NCBI GenBank assembly: GCA_036378675.1
Contig: DASUWA010000024.1
Location: 29,365-93,364 of the forward strand
Length of the DNA: 64,000 nt
Direction: 5' to 3'
DNA from: Acidimicrobiales bacterium
GTDB taxonomy: Bacteria; Actinomycetota; Acidimicrobiia; Acidimicrobiales; Palsa-688
Below the pieces are notes generated by a model, which was given only the letters and a program-made list of their open reading frames with translations, was not told the DNA's origin and made no database searches. The position numbers were made by a program, and so were the translations under genes. How positions within the stretch are numbered: position 1 is the stretch's first letter; each line of letters starts with the position of its first letter. Below, one piece after another: positions 25,964-33,579 of this stretch.

Positions 25964-27715
25964 TTGGTGCTAGTTTCCGCAGCAATCAAAGGAGTCGCGC
26001 GCGCGGTCGTCGGTGTGCTTCCCGCCGGAGCGCTCGTGGGAGCCGCGACTTTTGTGATACCGGCGGGGACGCACGCTTCAACAAGTGCACTGACATTCGC
26101 GTCCAGCGCGACAGCGGGGCTATCCGTCAGGGTCGCGGGAAATGCGCTTGTCGATGGGTCGGGCCGACCGGTGCGGATGCTCGGTGTCGATCGTTCTGGA
26201 ACGGAGTACGCCTGTACCGGCGGTTGGGGGATATTCGACGGCCCTTCGGATGCCGGCTCCGTGTCCACCATGGCTTCTTGGCACATCGACGCGGTACGCG
26301 TCCCTCTCAACGAGGATTGCTGGCTTGGTATCAACGGCGTCAAGCCGGCCGACTCAGGGCCTAACTACAGCGCCGCGATCGAGGGGTACGTGTCCGAGCT
26401 CAACGCCGCCGGCATCGTTGCGATTCTCGATCTTCACTGGTCGGCCCCGGGAACGACCCTCGCACAGGGGCAGCAGGTAATGGCGGACGCCGACCATTCG
26501 CCGGCCTTCTGGTCGTCTGTTGCCTCCGCGTTCAAGTCCAACCCCGCGGTCGTGTTCGACCTATACAACGAGCCTCACGACATCTCCTGGTCCTGTTGGC
26601 GCAACGGTTGTGTCACCTCCGGTGGGTGGCAGGCGGCCGGCATGCAGACTCTTGTGGACGCCGTTCGCTCCACGGGGGCGTCCCAGCCGATCATGATCGG
26701 GGGACTGGGTTGGGCAGGCGACCTGTCCGGTTGGCTTGCCAACAAACCGGTCGACCCTGACAACCAATTGGCGGCTTCGGTGCACGTCTACAACTTCGGA
26801 GGGTGTTCCGCCAGTTGCTGGGATTCGACGATCGCCCCCGTCGCCCGAACGGTTCCGGTCGTCACCGGTGAGCTCGGTGAGGACGACTGCGCGGCCGGTT
26901 TCATCGATTCGTACATGTCGTGGGCGGACGCTCATGGCGTGTCGTATCTCGGGTGGGCCTGGGACACATACAGCTGTGGCGGATTCCCGGCGCTGATCAG
27001 CTCCTACGACGGCACCCCGACTGCTTTCGGTGCGGGCCTCAAGTCTCACCTCGCATCCTTGTCGGTGTCGGGAGCGGTGGCCACCCCCTCCCCTGAGGGT
27101 TACCGAGTCGCCGGCGCCGATGGCGCGGTCTACGCCTTCGGTGAACCCGCGTACGGTTCGATGGCCGGGGTTGCCCTGAACCGTCCGATCGTCGGGCTGG
27201 CGAACACTGGCGGAGGAGGCGGCTACTGGTTGGTCGGGTCAGACGGCGGCGTCTTCGCGTTCGGGAACGCTCCGTATTACGGGTCGACGGGGAACATCAG
27301 GCTCAACCAGCCGATCACTGGTATTTCCCTCGATCCGGCAACGGGTGGGTACTGGCTGGTCGCGTCCGACGGCGGGATCTTCTCGTTCAACGCACCATTT
27401 GACGGGTCTACCGGAGCCATTCACCTCAATCAACCTGTCGTCGCGATGGCGGCGACTCCGGATGGGCGGGGGTACTGGCTGGTCGCTCGGGACGGAGGTG
27501 TCTTCACGTTCGGTGACGCGGGCTTTTACGGATCGACCGGTGCCCAGCATCTCAACCAGCCGGTCGTCGGGATCGCTTCTACCCCGGATGGTCGCGGCTA
27601 CAACCTGGTCGCCGCGGACGGCGGGCTATTTACCTTCGGGGATGCGAGCTACCTCGGATCCGTGCCAGGTCTAGGCATAGGCACCACTGACATCGTCGAC
27701 GTTTCCCCCGGCTGA
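25964..27715 (+). CDS. Secreted GH5-type glycoside hydrolase with beta-propeller-like repeats
   Basis: 583 residues. The signal peptide is about 1-38. The GH5 TIM barrel (about 55-365) shows VDGSGRPVRMLGVDRSGTEY, IDAVRVPLNED, ILDLHW, the acid/base Glu in DLYNEPHD and the nucleophile Glu in VVTGELGEDDC. It likely cleaves beta-glucan-type polysaccharide outside the cell. Residues 380-575 carry about five repeats of some 45 residues with the core YWLVxSDGGxFxFGxAxYYGSTG, common in Acidimicrobiia surface proteins and probably an adhesive or propeller module. Start is TTG 25964 or GTG 25967. The stop lies inside a hairpin. Confidence 0.88.
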   Translation: MVLVSAAIKGVARAVVGVLPAGALVGAATFVIPAGTHASTSALTFASSATAGLSVRVAGNALVDGSGRPVRMLGVDRSGTEYACTGGWGIFDGPSDAGSVSTMASWHIDAVRVPLNEDCWLGINGVKPADSGPNYSAAIEGYVSELNAAGIVAILDLHWSAPGTTLAQGQQVMADADHSPAFWSSVASAFKSNPAVVFDLYNEPHDISWSCWRNGCVTSGGWQAAGMQTLVDAVRSTGASQPIMIGGLGWAGDLSGWLANKPVDPDNQLAASVHVYNFGGCSASCWDSTIAPVARTVPVVTGELGEDDCAAGFIDSYMSWADAHGVSYLGWAWDTYSCGGFPALISSYDGTPTAFGAGLKSHLASLSVSGAVATPSPEGYRVAGADGAVYAFGEPAYGSMAGVALNRPIVGLANTGGGGGYWLVGSDGGVFAFGNAPYYGSTGNIRLNQPITGISLDPATGGYWLVASDGGIFSFNAPFDGSTGAIHLNQPVVAMAATPDGRGYWLVARDGGVFTFGDAGFYGSTGAQHLNQPVVGIASTPDGRGYNLVAADGGLFTFGDASYLGSVPGLGIGTTDIVDVSPG

Positions 27716-27729
27716 CCAACCGCCGGGGG
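27705..27729 (+). terminator. Hairpin overlapping the GH5 stop codon
   Basis: CCCCCGGC (27705-27712) pairs perfectly with GCCGGGGG (27722-27729) around a nine-base loop that contains the TGA. No T tract follows, so it would be a factor-assisted or weak terminator. Confidence 0.45.
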
Positions 27730-27809
27730 AGACTCGGCGAACCCCCTGAACTGCGGGTTTGTGAGGTGCGTTCGTCGCCGCTCTTGGCCGAAGCTGGCTG
27801 GTATACGCC

Positions 27810-28289
27810 GTGGCTAGGAGGATTCTCGAGTGCCGTTCCGCCGAGCAGACCAGCTGGCTGCGCCGCTACGCCCGCCAGTCGGTAGCGGTGGGAACGACGA
27901 GGGTGTTTGTGGTCACCGAGCCTGGCGATGTGCGGGTGGTGGCCTACTACGCGTGGTGCATGGCCCACGTGACTGCCGAGGCCGCCACGCCCCGGGTCCG
28001 CAAAGGCGCCGCCAGGTATCCCCAGCCGGCGGCCCTGCTCGCCCGCCTCGGGGTCAATACCCGCCACGAAGGCCAAGGTCTAGGAGCCGCCCTTCTCCAA
28101 GACGTGTTCGCCCGGCTGGTCGAACTGTCCGACCGGATCGGCTGTCGCGGTCTGCTGATCCACGCCGAGACACCACAAGCCCGGGACTTCTATCTGCATC
28201 TCGTACCCGAATTCCGACCCAGCCCGACCAACGAGCTTCACCTCCTACTACTCATGAAGGACATCCGAGGGACCCTGACCGGCACTTGA
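27810..28289 (+). CDS. GNAT acetyltransferase, TacT-like, no antitoxin seen
   Basis: 159 residues from a GTG. TSWLRRYARQS, YYAWCMAHVTAE, LLARLGVNTRHEGQGLGAALLQDVF (acetyl-CoA loop), LLIHAETPQARDFYLHL and the Pro-rich end match the GNAT toxins of DUF1778-GNAT (TacAT) modules, which acetylate aminoacyl-tRNA. The N-terminus is about 20 residues shorter than usual. A +1 frame upstream (about 27768-27840) reads PLLAEAGWYTPWLGGFSSAVP, somewhat like the missing beginning, so a frameshift is possible. No DUF1778 antitoxin precedes it; the 94-base gap follows the GH5 gene. Confidence 0.7.
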   Translation: MARRILECRSAEQTSWLRRYARQSVAVGTTRVFVVTEPGDVRVVAYYAWCMAHVTAEAATPRVRKGAARYPQPAALLARLGVNTRHEGQGLGAALLQDVFARLVELSDRIGCRGLLIHAETPQARDFYLHLVPEFRPSPTNELHLLLLMKDIRGTLTGT

Positions 28290-28548
28290 CCAGTCGTGAT
28301 CGCAGAGAAGCCCTTGGCTGGACGATGCAGGGTGCCCAGCTTCGGCACAGCCGAGGCTCGACGTCTGGCGGTTGGGGAGGCTCCTGCCCGTGTTGTCGGG
28401 CCACCCCAACGACCCGATAACCGATCACCCGTATAACCATCCCGGATCGACATCTTTGGGGTGGTCGATCGATTGAGCCTCCGGGTTCGTTCTGGGGCAG
28501 TCCGGGACTGTGGTGCGTCCTGGCGAGCTTGGGGAAGGGCAGCCCGGG

Positions 28549-29052
28549 CTACGTGCCGTCGGCTGGGACGGCGGTGGGGTCCTCTTCGGCAATCTGATCG
28601 AGCACGGCCCGGAAGACTGCCCAGGCCGGTTCGCCGATCCGTTCCTCCCACGTCTTCTCGACGTCGCGTCCTGCCTGCCAAATGGCCGCCTCCAGGCGCC
28701 GGCCGCGAGCGGTAAGTCGAACGATACGGGCCCGGCCATCATCGGGGTGGGGTTGGCGTTTGAGATATCCGGAGCGCTCGAGCTGACCGAGGATGTCGTT
28801 GACTGTTTGCTTGGAGAGGTGGGCGGTGGTGGCGATCTCGCTCGGTTGACGACCCTCGGGTCCTTGGTAGCGGAAGATCGGGATGTGTGCGTAGCTGACG
28901 TCGGGGTATCCGGCTCGGTGGAGGCGCCCGAGCATTTCGAGTCGCATTACGCGAGCGGCCTGTCGGAGCCGTCCCGCGGCGCTCGGTGTCCGCGCCAATG
29001 AATCGCTTGCCCCGGGTAGTACGGCTCCTGTACTATCGTTAGTACGGATCAC
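28549..29052 (-). CDS. MarR-family transcriptional regulator
   Basis: 167 residues as drawn from a GTG. The winged-helix core is ATTAHLSKQTVNDILGQLERSGYLKRQPHPDDGRARIVRLT (described in parts: recognition helix KQTVNDILGQLE, wing PDDGRARIVRLT), flanked by dimerisation helices. It probably represses the divergent SnoaL-like gene and itself. The first codons of the drawn frame overlap two 19-base palindromes, so translation more likely starts at the TTG at 28998 (LARTPSAAGRL), which would give 149 residues. The ligand is unknown. Confidence 0.85.
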   Translation of the reverse strand: MIRTNDSTGAVLPGASDSLARTPSAAGRLRQAARVMRLEMLGRLHRAGYPDVSYAHIPIFRYQGPEGRQPSEIATTAHLSKQTVNDILGQLERSGYLKRQPHPDDGRARIVRLTARGRRLEAAIWQAGRDVEKTWEERIGEPAWAVFRAVLDQIAEEDPTAVPADGT

Positions 29053-29058
29053 GTACTA
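29017..29058. promoter_or_regulatory. Tandem palindromic operators for the MarR regulator
   Basis: Two 19-base palindromes of the same design, TAGTACGGCTCCTGTACTA (29017-29035) and TAGTACGGATCACGTACTA (29040-29058), have dyad centres 23 bases apart. They lie between the MarR gene and the divergent SnoaL-like gene, whose ribosome box (29067-29072) and ATG (29077) follow. The half-site is TAGTAC. Confidence 0.75.
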
Positions 29059-29076
29059 AATCATATAGGGGGCTTC

Positions 29077-29502
29077 ATGCAACCGGTAGAGATGAATCGG
29101 CTCATCGAAGCACACCTGGCCGCGGAGGCCGCCGCAGACACCAACGGGTGTGTGGCGATGTACACCGACGACGTGATCCACGATGTCGTCGGGGCACCAC
29201 ACGGCCCACTCAGCGGCCCCCAGGCCGCGAGAGGCTTCTATGAGATGCTCACCACGAACCTCGAGACGGAGCGGATGGACGTGAACCGCGCCTGGTATGG
29301 AGCGGACTTCTGCGTAATCGAGCACCAATGGTACGGAAGCGTTCCTGGCGAATTCCTCGGTGTGGCGGGTCAAGGCAAGCGGATCTCGTTCCGGATGCTG
29401 CACCTGTGGGAATTCAAGGACCAACGGATGTCGCGTGAAAACGTCTGGCTCGATGCTGGGTCAATAATCCGGCAGTTGACATCCGCCGACTCCGAACCAT
29501 GA
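29077..29502 (+). CDS. SnoaL-like / NTF2-fold protein
   Basis: 141 residues. An N-terminal helix pair (MNRLIEAHLAAEAAADTNGCVAMYTDDVIHDVVG) leads into the cone-shaped NTF2 sheet (VNRAWYGADFCVIEHQWYG, ISFRMLHLWEFKDQRMSRENVWLD). Such proteins are ester- or ring-directed isomerases, dehydratases or ligand-binding proteins. The AGGGGG box five bases before the ATG is strong. The tandem MarR palindromes directly upstream suggest ligand-controlled expression with the RidA gene, which follows after 31 bases. The substrate is unknown. Confidence 0.82.
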   Translation: MQPVEMNRLIEAHLAAEAAADTNGCVAMYTDDVIHDVVGAPHGPLSGPQAARGFYEMLTTNLETERMDVNRAWYGADFCVIEHQWYGSVPGEFLGVAGQGKRISFRMLHLWEFKDQRMSRENVWLDAGSIIRQLTSADSEP

Positions 29503-29533
29503 CCCATTTTGAACAACCGACAGGAGGACAATC

Positions 29534-29929
29534 ATGCAAAGAGAATTCGTCAACCCCTGGACCTGGCAGGACCAGTTCGGATTCGTGCAGGCGCACGTCG
29601 TGGCCGAAGCGCAACGCGTCGTCTACTGCGCTGGACAAACCTCTGTGGATCCAGACGGCGCGCCCGTGCACCCCGGCGACATGGACAAGCAGATCACGCA
29701 GGCGGTCGCGAACCTCGAACTGGTCCTCTCGCAAAGCGGAATGCAGCTTTCCGACGTAGTCCGGCTCAACTACTACGTAACTGACATCGACGCGTTCTTC
29801 GCATCTGGACCGACGCTTGGAGAACTGTTGACGAAGGCCCGCTGCCGCCCGGCGTCGACCCTGCTCGGTGTGCAACGTCTGGCTTTCCCCGAATTCCTTA
29901 TCGAGATAGAAGCCACGGCTGCGAAGTAG
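29534..29929 (+). CDS. RidA/YjgF/Rut-C family protein
   Basis: 131 residues. VVYCAGQTSVDPDGAP, QITQAVANLELVLSQSGMQLSDVVRLNYYVTD (seen as AVANLELVLSQSGM), the catalytic-pocket Arg in KARCRPASTLLGVQRL and PEFLIEIEATA are the RidA hallmarks. Members hydrolyse reactive enamine/imine intermediates or aminoacrylates to release ammonia, and some act in pyrimidine or purine breakdown. It is 31 bases after the SnoaL-like gene. Its place at the left flank of the purine cluster may or may not be functional. Confidence 0.9.
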   Translation: MQREFVNPWTWQDQFGFVQAHVVAEAQRVVYCAGQTSVDPDGAPVHPGDMDKQITQAVANLELVLSQSGMQLSDVVRLNYYVTDIDAFFASGPTLGELLTKARCRPASTLLGVQRLAFPEFLIEIEATAAK

Positions 29930-30023
29930 AGACTGTCCCATATCCGCCGGAACGACATCGGCTTGATACGTCACCCACCGCCGGTTATCGGGTACGGATT
30001 CAGCCCACACCACGTCACGTGTC

Positions 30024-30365
30024 GTGTACCGTTCGGGGCTCACCGTGGGCTTGGGCAGCGACAACGCAACTCTCAATTGCAACTCCGACAGCATCGACGA
30101 GATGCGCCGAGCGGTGCTCACCTCGCGGATCGCCGGAGCGCCCCACGGGGATCTGACGCCCTCCGCTGCCGCACGGATGGCGACGATCGACGGCGCACGC
30201 GCCGCGGGGCTCGACCACCTGATCGGTTCCCTCGTACCAGGAAAGCGGCCCGACGTCGTCGTCCGGGACACGTCGGGGCCGCACTGGTGGCCCCGTCACG
30301 ACTGGTTTGACACCCTGGCCATCGCGGTCGAAGCCGGGACGGCCACGGCAGGCAACATTCGCTGA
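30024..30365 (+). pseudogene. C-terminal fragment of an amidohydrolase (TRZ/ATZ, guanine-deaminase-like)
   Basis: The reading frame contains only the last third of a cytosine/guanine-deaminase-like amidohydrolase: GLTVGLGSDNATLNCNSDSI (metal Asp in GSDN), EMRRAVLTSR, ARMATIDGARAAGLDHLIGSL, GKRPDVVVRDTSGPHWWPRHDW. The HxH barrel start is absent upstream, and after about 30312 the frame diverges from the family and ends. No ribosome site was seen. It is a truncated relic at the left border of the purine cluster, next to an intact amidohydrolase that starts two bases downstream. Bases 29930-30020 upstream hold nothing recognisable. Confidence 0.8.
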
Positions 30366-30366
30366 A

Positions 30367-31725
30367 GTGCGAACCCTCCTGAGTGGCTTTGACTGCCTTG
30401 CCTGCTTCGACGACGCCGGCACGGAGCTCGAGGGGGCGGACGTCCTCATAGACGGGTCGACCATTGCCGACGTCGGCATAGACCTCTCGACCGAAGTCGA
30501 TCGGCGGGTCGACTGCCGTGGGCTTGTCGGCCTGCCCGGGCTCATCAACGCCCATCAGCACCTGTATCAGGGCGCATGCCGTGCCGTCCCCGAGCTGGAG
30601 CGAGCACCGATCGAACCGTGGCTGGCAGGGCTGGGGCGGCGGGTCAAAGGCTGGTACCAGGCCGGCGCCTTCGGCCCTGACGTGGTCGAGGCGGTGGCTG
30701 CGGCAGTGCTCACCGAGTCGCTGATGGGCGGGGTGACGACCGTCGCGGACCAGCACTACTTTTTCCCCGCTGGGCCCTCCCTTCCCTACGTGGAAGCCAC
30801 TGTCGCCGCGGCCCGGGAAGTGGGGGTGCGCCTCCACGCCTGCCGAGGGACGATCACCCTCGGCCCGGACCTCGACTTGGTCCAGACGGTGGATGAGGTG
30901 GTCTCTCACAGTTTGAGCCTGATCGACGCGTTCCATGACCCCAATCCCGGCTCCCGGGTCAGGATTGCCTTGGCGCCCTGCGGTGTGCACGTCGATGAGC
31001 CGGAGCTGTTCGACCTGCTCGCAGAGGTCGCGGCCGACCACGACGCCGTCAGGCTGCACACTCACCTCTACGAGGAGATCGATGCAACGGTGTGCGGGGA
31101 GCGCTACGGGTGCACCCCGTGGCGGCTGCTTGCCGAGCACGGCTGGGCTCAGCCTCGGACGTGGCTGGCACACGTCGTCGATCCGCCCGAGTCCGAGATA
31201 TCTGAGATGGCCGCGGCCGGCGTCGGCGTGGTTCACCTTCCCGCTCCCGACCTGCGCATGGGGTGGGGTGTCGCCCCGCTACGTCAGTTCTTCGATGCCG
31301 GCATCACGGTGGGGTTCGGAACCACTGGCTCGGCCTCGAACGACGGAGCCAACCTCCTCGGCGACCTGCGCCTGGCCGCCCTGGTGCATCGGGCCGCCCA
31401 CCGGGCTGTGCCGGAGCGGTGGCCGTCGGCAAGAGAACTGCTCGCCGCCGCCACCCGTGGCTCGGCGGCATGCCTGGGACGCGACGACCTGGGGGTGATC
31501 GCCCCCGGCCGGCAGGCGGATCTCGCGGCGTGGGACCTGCGAACGGTCGACCGGGTCGGCGTTCACGACCCGCTCTCGGGGCTGCTGTTGACCGGGCTGA
31601 GCAGCCGTGCCGCGCTCGTAATGGTCGCGGGTGAAGTCGTCGTCGAGGACGGCCAGCCGGTGCACCTTGACCCCGATGCCATCGCAGCCCGGGCCCGGGG
31701 GTTGCTCAGAACCCGATCTCCTTGA
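30367..31725 (+). CDS. Amidohydrolase / TRZ-ATZ family deaminase with altered metal-site Asp
   Basis: 452 residues from a GTG. The barrel motifs are present: LPGLINAHQHLYQG (His63, His65), LHTHLYEE (His231, His233) and WLAHVVDPPE (His269), and the end has LGVIAPGRQADLAAWDL. Where the family has G-x-D-G with the metal-binding Asp, this protein reads FGTTGSASND (Thr320). It most resembles hydroxyatrazine / 8-oxoguanine deaminase relatives, so deamination or dechlorination of a heteroaromatic ring is the family reaction. Activity is uncertain because of the Asp loss. It converges with, and overlaps by 20 bases, the Rieske gene. Confidence 0.82.
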   Translation: MRTLLSGFDCLACFDDAGTELEGADVLIDGSTIADVGIDLSTEVDRRVDCRGLVGLPGLINAHQHLYQGACRAVPELERAPIEPWLAGLGRRVKGWYQAGAFGPDVVEAVAAAVLTESLMGGVTTVADQHYFFPAGPSLPYVEATVAAAREVGVRLHACRGTITLGPDLDLVQTVDEVVSHSLSLIDAFHDPNPGSRVRIALAPCGVHVDEPELFDLLAEVAADHDAVRLHTHLYEEIDATVCGERYGCTPWRLLAEHGWAQPRTWLAHVVDPPESEISEMAAAGVGVVHLPAPDLRMGWGVAPLRQFFDAGITVGFGTTGSASNDGANLLGDLRLAALVHRAAHRAVPERWPSARELLAAATRGSAACLGRDDLGVIAPGRQADLAAWDLRTVDRVGVHDPLSGLLLTGLSSRAALVMVAGEVVVEDGQPVHLDPDAIAARARGLLRTRSP

Positions 31726-32704
31726 GTCGCTTTCGGTAGGCGACGGCGAACCGGTCGAAGGACAGATGCAGCTCCTCGAGCGGGTCGAGTGGAAGCCGGA
31801 CCGGACGCTGGCTTTCGACTATGGCTCGATCGGGGTTCCAGATGCGGGCCTCGATCGCTTCGTACGCCTCCTCGTCCACCTCGATGTCGAGGGGGAACGT
31901 GCACACCCAGAACACCCGGGTCTCGGTCGCGGAAAGAGGCGAGGAGGCCATGCACAACGACGTGCCAGGACCGCTGGCGTTACCCAACGACACCGAGAAC
32001 GGCAGGTCGATCTCGTACTCGAAGACCATCGGCGCCGGCGGCCGGCTCCCCGTCGGGTCGCACGCCTCATAGGGGAAGTCGAACGACAGCCGCCAACCGT
32101 CGTCGCTCACCTCGACGGCTAAGGGAGCGACAACCTCCAGGGCGGGATTGCCGAATGTATCGACGTGGAGGACGGAAAAGTGGGCCACGTCGCAGAAGTT
32201 CTCGACCTGACGGAAGGCCTGCGCCTTCCAGTCGTACACCTCCCCGACGTGCACTTGGTGTCGGCCGTCGGTGGCTGCCGCCCACGTGGGCCGAGGCCGC
32301 AGTTCGTCCGCCTCGTCAACCAGGCAGGCCCAGACCAAGCCGGCGTGCTCGGACACCCGGTAGGCTCGGACATCGGCTTGCCGTGGAATGGGGCGGGACG
32401 GAGCGAGTTGGGGAACGAGTGTGCATCTCCCGGAGCCGTCGAACCGCCAACCGTGGTATGGGCAGCGCAGGCAACCGTCGATGGTCACGTCACCAAGCGC
32501 GAGGCTCGTTCCGCGGTGGGGGCAGATGCCGTCGACGACCTGCGCCCGGCCGTCGCCGTCCCGCCACACGGCCAAAGGACGGTCGAGCAGCCGGGTCCCG
32601 GTCACTTGGCCCGAGCGGACGTCGGCGCTTCGGGCCACCGGATGCCAGAAGCAGGCGGCGAGCTGCTCGAAGACTTGCACTGCGCCCGATCCGCAGACCG
32701 ACAC
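31706..32704 (-). CDS. Rieske non-heme iron oxygenase alpha subunit, HpxD/Ndm-like (1 of 3)
   Basis: 332 residues. The Rieske [2Fe-2S] site is Cys61-x-His63 and Cys81-x2-His84 (CPHRGTSL, RCPYHGW). The mononuclear iron site is in VENFCDVAHFSVLH (bridging Asp172, His175, His180). The C-terminal helix SFDRFAVAYRKRLKEIGF and the preceding AIVESQRPVRLPLD are like purine N-demethylases of the NdmA group and related HpxD. It would hydroxylate or N-demethylate a small heterocycle using electrons from a reductase that is not in the window. It is the last gene of the importer operon; the GTG at 32704 follows the permease stop by five bases. Confidence 0.85.
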   Translation of the reverse strand: MSVCGSGAVQVFEQLAACFWHPVARSADVRSGQVTGTRLLDRPLAVWRDGDGRAQVVDGICPHRGTSLALGDVTIDGCLRCPYHGWRFDGSGRCTLVPQLAPSRPIPRQADVRAYRVSEHAGLVWACLVDEADELRPRPTWAAATDGRHQVHVGEVYDWKAQAFRQVENFCDVAHFSVLHVDTFGNPALEVVAPLAVEVSDDGWRLSFDFPYEACDPTGSRPPAPMVFEYEIDLPFSVSLGNASGPGTSLCMASSPLSATETRVFWVCTFPLDIEVDEEAYEAIEARIWNPDRAIVESQRPVRLPLDPLEELHLSFDRFAVAYRKRLKEIGF

Positions 32705-32709
32705 CGATG

Positions 32710-33579
32710 TCAGCGTGACTGGGGGGGCCCGAATCGGGCCAGCACGATCGTCTCCAGAGCGCCGATCAGGCGATAGAGGATGAACGAGTAGACGGTCACC
32801 AAGGCGACTCGTGACCACAGTCCGTTGTAATCGGAGAGCGCCCCGACTTGCAGGATCCGGTAGCCCAGGCCCTTGCCAGTCGCGAGCCACTCGGCGAGTA
32901 GCGCGCCGATGAGGGCGAGGGGCGCCGCGATGCGCATCGATGCCATGAGGGCCGGCAGGGATGTCGGGATCTGGACTCGACGCAGTGTCTCCGCGCGAGA
33001 CGCCCCGTAGGCGTGGCAGAGGTCCAGCGACTCCTGGGGCGTCCGGCGCAGCGCCAAGTTGACGTTGACGAGAGTCGGGAAGAAGGTGACGATCCCCGCG
33101 ATTACGGCGACGGTCTTGAGGTTCCGGCCGAATAGCAGGACAATCAACGGCGTCATGGCCATCAGCGGGACTGACCGCAGGACCATCGCGATCGGCATGA
33201 CGGTGCGCTCGAACGGGCGTGACAGGTTGAAGGCGACGGCGCACCCGACCGCCGCGACGGTACCCACGCCGAGCCCGATGAACGCGTCGCGGAGCGTCGT
33301 CGCCGATTCGTGCCACACCGCCGTGCGGTTCGCCCCCGCGGATTGCGACGTGACGAGGTAGCGCCAGACGTCCGCGGGTGTCTTGCCGATGAAGTGGTTG
33401 ACATGGAACAGCTTCAGGAACAGCAGCCAGGCTCCGAGCACGACGGCGATCGAAACAAGCGTGCCCAGCGTCCGGCGAACGAGCCGGACAGCGAGACCTG
33501 ACTCCCGCTCGGCGCCCAACCGCGCTGACCTCGCCCATTCGATGTCGATGGTGAGCGGTGGCGTCTCTGTCGACGTCAT
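32710..33579 (-). CDS. ABC transporter permease (SsuC/ThiX-type), second copy
   Basis: 289 residues, six predicted spans. The BPD_transp_1 domain has the EAA loop HAYGASRAETLRRVQIPTSLPALMAS. It belongs to the nitrate/sulfonate/taurine/thiamine-precursor (NMT1/THI5) importer class. Its ATG overlaps the TGA of the other permease (ATGA), so the two are coupled and probably form a heterodimer. The frame is open further upstream inside the other permease, but those codons are out-of-frame shadows of it. Confidence 0.9.
   Translation of the reverse strand: MTSTETPPLTIDIEWARSARLGAERESGLAVRLVRRTLGTLVSIAVVLGAWLLFLKLFHVNHFIGKTPADVWRYLVTSQSAGANRTAVWHESATTLRDAFIGLGVGTVAAVGCAVAFNLSRPFERTVMPIAMVLRSVPLMAMTPLIVLLFGRNLKTVAVIAGIVTFFPTLVNVNLALRRTPQESLDLCHAYGASRAETLRRVQIPTSLPALMASMRIAAPLALIGALLAEWLATGKGLGYRILQVGALSDYNGLWSRVALVTVYSFILYRLIGALETIVLARFGPPQSR

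Noticed and set aside
28252..28440. Minus-strand frame beginning MVIRVIGYRVVG, faintly like an IS4-type transposase piece
   Set aside because: Too short, no further transposase motif in the 28290-28548 gap and no inverted repeats; the resemblance could be chance. Nothing else was seen in this gap.
29930..30020. Minus-strand reading with phrases like RDVVWAESVPDNRRWVTYQ, possibly coding
   Set aside because: Continues as an antisense frame through RidA and has no known family; kept only as unexplained sequence beside the amidohydrolase fragment.
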